Shown piece after piece: positions 58,999 to 64,000 of a stretch of 64,000 bases of DNA (the stretch's first letter is position 1; every line of letters begins with the position of its first letter). Source of the DNA: Singulisphaera sp. GP187. GTDB lineage: Bacteria > Planctomycetota > Planctomycetia > Gemmatales > Gemmataceae. Below the pieces are notes generated by a model, which was not told the DNA's origin, ran no database searches, and saw nothing but the letters and a program-made list of their open reading frames with translations. Location: NCBI GenBank assembly GCA_945905925.1, contig CAMDQN010000002.1, positions 1-64,000 of the forward strand. Direction: 5' to 3'. Both the position numbers and the translations under genes were made by a program.

Positions 58999-59129
58999 CC
59001 ACTTCTGCGTCATTGCGAACATTCGGCCGTTCTTGTATCGTGGCACACGCTGCGGTGCGAAAGCGGCCGACCGCATTTCCGCCCCGCTACGATGGCACTA
59101 CCACGTCTACTCCAACGGGAGCCTTGATC

Positions 59130-59650
59130 ATGACGCCCGAAGTGATCGAGCGAATGGTTGTCGTCAAAGGGGACATTACGGAACTGCAAGTGGACGCGAT
59201 CGTGAACGCGGCCAACTCCACACTGCTCGGCGACGGCGGCGTGGACGACGCGATTCACGACGCGGCTGGCCCGCGACTCCGCACCGCGTGCGCCGCGCTC
59301 GACGGGTGCCCGACCGGCGGCGCGAAGATGACCGCGGGCTTCTCGCTTCCAGCGAAACACGTGATCCACACCGTCGGCCCGGTGTACAGCGACGGCACGA
59401 ACTGCGAAGCGGACCTGTTGCGATCCTGCTACCGCACGTCGCTACGGCTCGCGGCGGAAGCAAATGTAGAAACGATCGCGTTCCCGTGCATCTCCCCGGA
59501 GCGTTCAACTTCCCGCAGACCGAGGCGTGCGAAATCGCGATCGAAACCGTGGGCGAGTGGCTCGCCCAACACGCGCTGCCGCGCCAGGTCACGTTCTGCT
59601 GCTACCTGGATGCCGACGCCCGCCGCTACCGCACACGGTTGCGCGCTTGA
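59130..59650 (+). pseudogene. Macrodomain ADP-ribose hydrolase gene with frameshift
   Basis: From ATG 59130 the frame reads a macrodomain: [60 protein letters not shown]. At 59490-59505 (gtgcatctccccggagcg) the frame is lost, one base short; in the other frame it continues as [40 protein letters not shown] to the stop at 59650. One more C would restore it. The loss falls in the C run of the catalytic GAF/GVYGFP loop. It could be a real pseudogene or a base-calling error. Confidence 0.85.
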
Positions 59651-59683
59651 TAACGCTACTGGTTGCACAAATGGGAATCACCG

Positions 59684-59915
59684 ATGCGTACCCTCTCCGC
59701 ACTTCTTGTGCTGCTCCTCCCGGCGGTCGCCGTCACGGACGACGCGTTCGCGCTCAAGGACGGGCAGCGCGTCGTCTTCCTTGGCGACAGCATCACCTAC
59801 ACCGGGAAGTTCAACGCGATTCCCCGACAAGAAGTTTGAACTCGTCAACCTCGGGCCTCCGAGTGAGACCGCCACCGGTCTCTCGGAACCCGACCACCCG
59901 TTCTGGACCGATTGA
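59684..59915 (+). pseudogene. SGNH hydrolase remnant
   Basis: ATG 59684 starts a signal peptide ([20 protein letters not shown]) and SGNH block I ([18 protein letters not shown]), then the frame ends at TGA 59837. The next frame carries [20 protein letters not shown] and GLSEPDHPF, the part that follows block I in planctomycete SGNH hydrolases, and ends at 59915. About 20 residues between the parts are lost, and the rest of the enzyme (blocks III and V) is missing. It is decayed. Confidence 0.85.
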
Positions 59916-60110
59916 GCCGCGAACCACTCTCCCCTTTCGCGCGTCACTTCACCTTACCCCACCGGTCCGTTCGGAACAGTCCCGCTTGCTTACCGGGCTT
60001 GCAACCGGACAGCCCGCGTCGAACAATAGAGCAGTCCGCTTAAAGTCGGTCGCGCTGTTCCGTGACGAACGCCCTTCCGCGCGCCGACCCAGACGAGAGG
60101 AACACGCAAG

Positions 60111-60857
60111 ATGAACTCCTACGCTTCGCTGTGCGACGACTTCGGTGTCTCAACCTACATTCACGGCAAACTCGAAATGCCGACCGGGCGCGAAACCGTG
60201 CTGCACTTCTTCGAGGCCGTGCAGAAGGTTGCCCCGAAGATGACCGAGTTCGAGAAGCGCAGCGACACCGAATACATGCTCGAAGAGGACCGCGAGTCCG
60301 GCAGTTACCGCTGGGCCTCGCTCGACCACCGCCGGTTGAGCGCCGGGTTCGTCAACCCGCCCACCCTTGATGATGCCGACGTCCACAACGAGCGCGTCCT
60401 CGACATGGCCGCTGCGCACCTCGACCTCGGCGCACTCCAGACCGAGTCGATGGACGTGCTGTACTACTTCGACTTCCTGTACCAGGGGAACCACGACGAG
60501 GTAGTAGCCGAAGCGCTCACGAGCGGCACGCCACTGGAATCGTTGGTCACTGTGCCCGCGGCGCGCGTTCTGCACTACCAGCCGACCATGATGCTCGCGC
60601 TCGACGACGCGTGCCAGTTGCAGGCGCGGTTGAGCATCGAAACACGTACGAACGCGTACCAGGTGCGAACGAACACGTTCCCGGAGTCGCCGGTCACGGT
60701 GTACTTCACGGTTCGGCAGTTCTGGGGAAAGCAGCCGTACAAGTCATTCGCGGAGAGCTACCACAACCAGCGCCGCGTGCTCGACGAGTTGGTCAGCACC
60801 TACGTCGTGCCGCAGGTGATCAACCCGTTGGCGAAGGCGATCAGCGCGAAGCAGTGA
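60111..60857 (+). CDS. Conserved hypothetical protein
   Basis: This 248-residue protein is cytoplasmic, with an alpha/beta pattern: YASLCDDFGVSTYIHGKLEM, HFFEAVQKVAPKMTEFEKRS, YRWASLDHRRLSAGFVNPPT, SMDVLYYFDFLYQGNHDEVV, PTMMLALDDACQLQARLSIE, TYVVPQVINPLAKAIS. It looks like a full gene with a good start (gagaggaacacgcaag before ATG) and normal codon use. No domain was recognised. The layout is symmetric (two similar beta halves), as in TIGR04255-like proteins, but I cannot confirm this. Confidence 0.72.
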   Translation: MNSYASLCDDFGVSTYIHGKLEMPTGRETVLHFFEAVQKVAPKMTEFEKRSDTEYMLEEDRESGSYRWASLDHRRLSAGFVNPPTLDDADVHNERVLDMAAAHLDLGALQTESMDVLYYFDFLYQGNHDEVVAEALTSGTPLESLVTVPAARVLHYQPTMMLALDDACQLQARLSIETRTNAYQVRTNTFPESPVTVYFTVRQFWGKQPYKSFAESYHNQRRVLDELVSTYVVPQVINPLAKAISAKQ

Positions 60858-61217
60858 ACCAGAAGCGCGTTCGCGCGTCCCGGTCGCCCGCAATCGCGTG
60901 GCGGCCGGACGCGTTTCACGGTCTCCGAAAGTCGCGAGGCACGCAGTTCACCGATCGGACCGAGTATCACATCCAGAACATCGCGGCCGTCCTCGGCGTT
61001 CTTGTGGACATTGCCGGTTCCGCGCCGCTGGTGTGAACCGTTCTCCTCCCACCCACCGCTGCCCCCTTTCCCCGCAACCGCGCCACAGTTGTTCAAGCAC
61101 TTCAAATACGACGCGGCCCCTCCGGGACCAACGCTAACCTTGGTCGCAGTGGCCACGACGCGACGGCGTTCGTTTGATGAGTAAATCCCTTCTCTTACCC
61201 AACCCGAGCGACACACC
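60858..61217. other. Intergenic stretch, no gene seen
   Basis: Nothing clear was found in 360 bases. A variant of the intergenic motif (gggaccaacgctaac) is at 61122-61138, about 80 bases before the aminotransferase start. A short reading frame (60956-61036, ending VDIAGSAPLV) has no support. Confidence 0.5.
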
Positions 61218-62474
61218 ATGAGTACCAGCGTCCTCACCCTTTCCTCGTTTGCCAGCGGTCTAACGGCTGAGACCGCGTTCGACGTGCTCGCGGTCGCGCG
61301 CCAACTCATGGCCGGTGGGAAGGACGTGATCGCGCTCCAGATCGGCGACTCGCCGTTCCCGACCACTGCCAGCGCGATCAAGGCGGCGCACGCGGCCATC
61401 GACGCGGGCCTCACGCGATACTGTCCGTCGCAGGGCCTTCCAGAGTTTCGCGAGACGATCGCGAAGACCGTAAACGCAGAATTCAACATCCCCGCCACCG
61501 CCGACAACGTGGTAGTCGGTCCCGGCGCGAAGGTGTTCGAGACGTACTTCTGCGAAGCGTTTCTCGAACCCGGCGACGCGGTGTTAGTCTTCCAACCGGC
61601 GTTCCCGACGTTCGAGCCAAACATCCTGCGGCGCGGCGCGCGCCCGGTGTACGCTCCCCTAAAGCAAGAGAACCAGTTTCGGCCGGACATCGGCGCGATC
61701 GAGAAATTCGTGAAGACCGAACCGCGTGCCCGGGCGCTGTTCCTCAACTTCCCACACAACCCCACGGGCGGTGTCGCCACGCGCGAAGACATGAAGGCGA
61801 TCGCGAACATCGTCCGCGGCACGAACGTCGCGGTGTTCAGCGACGAACCGTATTGCCACATGGTTTGGGGTGGCAAACACCACAGCATCCTGGCCGAACC
61901 CGGAATGATCGAGCAGTGCGTGGGCGCGTACACGTTCTCGAAGAGCTACAGCATGAGTGGGTGGCGCTGTGGGTACATGGTCGCGTCACCCACAGTGGCG
62001 CAGATCGTGAGCAAGATGATCAACACGTCGCTCTCGTGCGTGCCACCGATCGTTCAAATGGCGGGTAAGGCCGCGCTCGAACACGACGCCGCCGAACGCG
62101 ATGCGGTGATGACGAAGTTCCACAAGAAGGTTGAGTTGCTGGTGAGCGAGTTGCGGAAAGTACCCGACGTGACCGTGCTGATGCCGGAGGGAACGTTCTA
62201 CGTGTTCCCGAACGTCGCGCCGATCTGCGCGCGACTCGGTATCACGTCGCACGGTCTCGCGATGTACCTCTTAGAAGGGGCGGATGACGAGCGGGGTGTC
62301 GCGTGTCTGGGTGGTGAGTGCTTCGGCGCTGCGGGTCAAGGGTTCTTGCGATTCAGTTGCGCCGAGCCAGACGAGAAGCTCGTATCCGCGGTCGCGTTCT
62401 TCGCGGATGCCGTGAACCGCACGGACCGCGTGAAATCGTACCTCGACGCGCACCCGAAGTACCGCGCGAAGTGA
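61218..62474 (+). CDS. Class I/II aminotransferase
   Basis: This 418-residue protein is a PLP fold type I aminotransferase. It shows VIALQIGDSPFPTTASAIKA, GLTRYCPSQGLPEFRETIAK, ALFLNFPHNPTGGVATREDM, VAVFSDEPYCHMVWGGKHHS and the PLP lysine in AYTFSKSYSMSGWRCGYMVA. The arginine that binds the carboxylate is in QGFLRFSCAEPD. Relatives include aspartate, alanine and aromatic aminotransferases, so the substrate is unknown. It starts with ATG 61218 and ends in the 46-base inverted repeat. Confidence 0.92.
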   Translation: MSTSVLTLSSFASGLTAETAFDVLAVARQLMAGGKDVIALQIGDSPFPTTASAIKAAHAAIDAGLTRYCPSQGLPEFRETIAKTVNAEFNIPATADNVVVGPGAKVFETYFCEAFLEPGDAVLVFQPAFPTFEPNILRRGARPVYAPLKQENQFRPDIGAIEKFVKTEPRARALFLNFPHNPTGGVATREDMKAIANIVRGTNVAVFSDEPYCHMVWGGKHHSILAEPGMIEQCVGAYTFSKSYSMSGWRCGYMVASPTVAQIVSKMINTSLSCVPPIVQMAGKAALEHDAAERDAVMTKFHKKVELLVSELRKVPDVTVLMPEGTFYVFPNVAPICARLGITSHGLAMYLLEGADDERGVACLGGECFGAAGQGFLRFSCAEPDEKLVSAVAFFADAVNRTDRVKSYLDAHPKYRAK

Positions 62475-62579
62475 ATCGGCTGCGCCCCTTCGGGTCGAAC
62501 GCTAAACAGACAACGACACATCCTCCCAGAGAGGTGTCGTTGTCTGTTTAGCGTACGACCCGAAGGGGCGCAGCCGATT
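62474..62579. repeat. 46-base inverted repeat between aminotransferase and polX
   Basis: Arms 62474-62519 and 62534-62579 are complementary with only a couple of mismatches and carry the cgctaaac / gtttagcg motif inside. The stop codons of both convergent genes lie at its ends. It may serve as a bidirectional terminator. Confidence 0.85.
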
Positions 62580-64000
62580 TACTTCGCGCTCGCCTTCTCT
62601 TTCCGCCGCGTGAGTTCCTTCGTCACGTCGGCCAAGCCGCGAGTGTTGAACACATCATCCTTCGTCAGCCACCCGCGGCGCGCCACCTGAACCCCGAATG
62701 TGTACAGCCCGAGTTCGCCGGTGCTGTGCGCATCCGGGTTGATCACGATCGGAATGCCCATCGCCTTCGCCTGCTTCACGTACTTCCAGTCGAGATCGAG
62801 ACGCGACGGTTGCGCGTTGATCTCGATCATCTTGCCGTGCTTCGCGGCGACTTTCAGAACTTCGTCGAGGTTGATCTTGTATCCTTCGCGCTTCAAGAGA
62901 AGACGCCCGGTTGCGTGGCCTAACATCGTCACCGTCGGGTGCGCAAGCGCCTTACACACGCGCGCCGTCATATCGGCTTCAGCCATTCCGAACAGCGAGT
63001 GAACGCTCGCCACCACATACTCGAAACCGGCGAGCAGTTCGTCGTTGTAGTCGAGCGATCCGTCTTCGAGGATATCCACCTCGCTACCCTTGATGATGCG
63101 GACGCCGGTTAGGTTGGCGTTCACGCGGTCGATCTCCGCCCACTGTTTCCGCACCGCGCCCGGCGGCATCCCGCGAGCGATGGTCAGAGACTGCGAGTGA
63201 TCCGCGACGCCGAAGTACTCGAAGCCGAGCCGCTTCGACGCGAGCGCCATCTCTTCCAACGACGCGGTGCCGTCGCTGTAGGTGGTGTGGTTGTGGAACA
63301 CGCCGCGAATGTCGGAATCGGCCACCAGCGCGGGCAACTTCTTCGCTTCGCCGGCTTCGATCTCGCCAGTGTCCTCGCGCATCTCCGGTGGAATGAAGGG
63401 AAGGTCAAGCGCCGCGAAGATGTCTTCTTCCGTCTTGCAGGGCACCGAGCGCGTGTCGTTCGCAAGCGCGTATTCGTTAAGCGTAAGGCCGCGGTCGATC
63501 GCGCGCTGCCGCATTCGGATGTTGTGTTCCTTGCTGCCGGTGAAGTAGTGCAGCGCGAACGGGTACTGTTCATCCGTCACGACGCGGAGGTCGGCTTGCA
63601 TTGTGACCTTCGCGCCGTGAACGTGCAGCGCCGCGATCACGCTCGACTTCGTTGGCCCCTGCCCCAACACCTGCACCACTTCCGGCAGTTTCACGAACGC
63701 GTCCATGATAGGCTGCGCGTTGGTACTGCTCACGAGGATGTCGAGGTCGCCGGTCGTTTCTTTGAGGCGACGAAGACTCCCGCACACCTCGGAGCGAATC
63801 ACGCCGGGAAAGCCGCGAATCTGTTCGAGGAGCGCCCAGCCCAGCGGCAACGCCATATCGATCCGCACGCGGTTCCCGATCTTGTCGATGTAGAGGATCC
63901 CTTCGAGGATCTTCGCCTGGGTCTTCGCACCGAAGCCTTTCTGCTTCGCCACTTCACCGGACTCACATGCGGCCTTCAGTTTCTCGATGGTGTCGATCTG
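62579..64000 (-). CDS. polX: DNA polymerase X / PHP-domain protein (PolX), 5' partial
   Basis: 473 residues of a PolX protein are in the window; the frame continues without a break to the right edge (QIDTIEKLKAACESGE), so about 100 residues are outside. Visible are an HhH region (GFGAKTQAKILEGILYIDKI), the polymerase X core with catalytic aspartates in KETTGDLDILVSS and MQADLRVV, then a PHP domain: DIRGVFHNHTTYSDGTASLE, FGVADHSQSL, IIKGSEVDIL, VVASVHSLFG, MLGHATGRLLL, INAQPSRLDLDW, NPDAHSTGEL. The family does gap repair and 3'-5' exonuclease. GTG 63952 is an internal codon, not the start. Confidence 0.95.
   Translation of the reverse strand, partial: QIDTIEKLKAACESGEVAKQKGFGAKTQAKILEGILYIDKIGNRVRIDMALPLGWALLEQIRGFPGVIRSEVCGSLRRLKETTGDLDILVSSTNAQPIMDAFVKLPEVVQVLGQGPTKSSVIAALHVHGAKVTMQADLRVVTDEQYPFALHYFTGSKEHNIRMRQRAIDRGLTLNEYALANDTRSVPCKTEEDIFAALDLPFIPPEMREDTGEIEAGEAKKLPALVADSDIRGVFHNHTTYSDGTASLEEMALASKRLGFEYFGVADHSQSLTIARGMPPGAVRKQWAEIDRVNANLTGVRIIKGSEVDILEDGSLDYNDELLAGFEYVVASVHSLFGMAEADMTARVCKALAHPTVTMLGHATGRLLLKREGYKINLDEVLKVAAKHGKMIEINAQPSRLDLDWKYVKQAKAMGIPIVINPDAHSTGELGLYTFGVQVARRGWLTKDDVFNTRGLADVTKELTRRKEKASAK

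Noticed and set aside
60956-61036. Possible small gene before the aminotransferase
   Set aside because: Too short, no ribosome binding site and no recognisable domain.
60800-61933. 377-residue minus-strand open frame
   Set aside because: Mostly antisense to the aminotransferase gene, which is well supported.

Overview
This window is a high-GC bacterial chromosome segment that looks like a Gemmata-type planctomycete. The signs are a DUF1559 pseudopilin-like protein, a DUF1571 lipoprotein, many small secreted or membrane proteins of planctomycete type, leucine-rich-repeat proteins, an ECF sigma/anti-sigma pair, WD40, Kelch and PQQ propellers, and very frequent palindromic repeats between genes. 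No rRNA, tRNA, CRISPR array, transposase or integrase was recognised. Functions were assigned by reading motifs; no database search was run.

Layout. 0.1-1.4 kb: PfpI-family protein and secreted methyltransferase, coupled. 1.5-6.6 kb: an isolated HK97-type virion head module (small putative DNA-binding protein, portal, prohead protease, major capsid protein, small structural protein, gp6-like connector) without terminase, tail, lysis or integrase genes, and with host-type palindromes in every junction from portal to connector. 6.7-10.5 kb: Cys-rich secreted protein, DUF1559 protein, ECF sigma factor with zinc-type anti-sigma factor and a secreted partner. 10.7-16.8 kb: a shortened SecA paralogue, DUF2203 protein, a leucine-rich-repeat relic, a PQQ propeller and a leucine-rich-repeat protein. 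16.9-27.5 kb: acyltransferase, ribosomal protein L28, a 993-residue glycosidase-like protein, SGNH hydrolase, Kelch protein, response regulator, metallo-beta-lactamase-fold hydrolase. 27.7-36.4 kb: MFS and CaCA transporters, WD40 protein, YgfZ, an HTTM gene pair, SelA. 36.5-43.4 kb: OxyR-like regulator; the hisS / PD-(D/E)XK / TIM-barrel isomerase operon; site-2 protease; NUDIX; queC and queF. 43.5-56.9 kb: BON, TPR, AlkA-like glycosylase, Sua5, FHA, CrcB, apt, two diverged membrane paralogues, hisI, DUF1571 lipoprotein. 57.2-64 kb: response regulator with an orphan groES, then a run of decaying genes (half an RRM, a frameshifted macrodomain gene, an SGNH relic), an unknown conserved protein, an aminotransferase and PolX, which runs off the right edge.

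Most genes are single units or pairs. Clear coupling (4-base stop/start overlaps) joins the methyltransferase and PfpI genes, the 33.0-34.7 kb pair, the nuclease-like and isomerase genes behind hisS, the 498-residue secreted protein and crcB, and the GNAT and 110-residue genes. The two most unusual features are the stripped-down phage head module and the density of long inverted repeats, several of which contain the stop codons of their neighbours.
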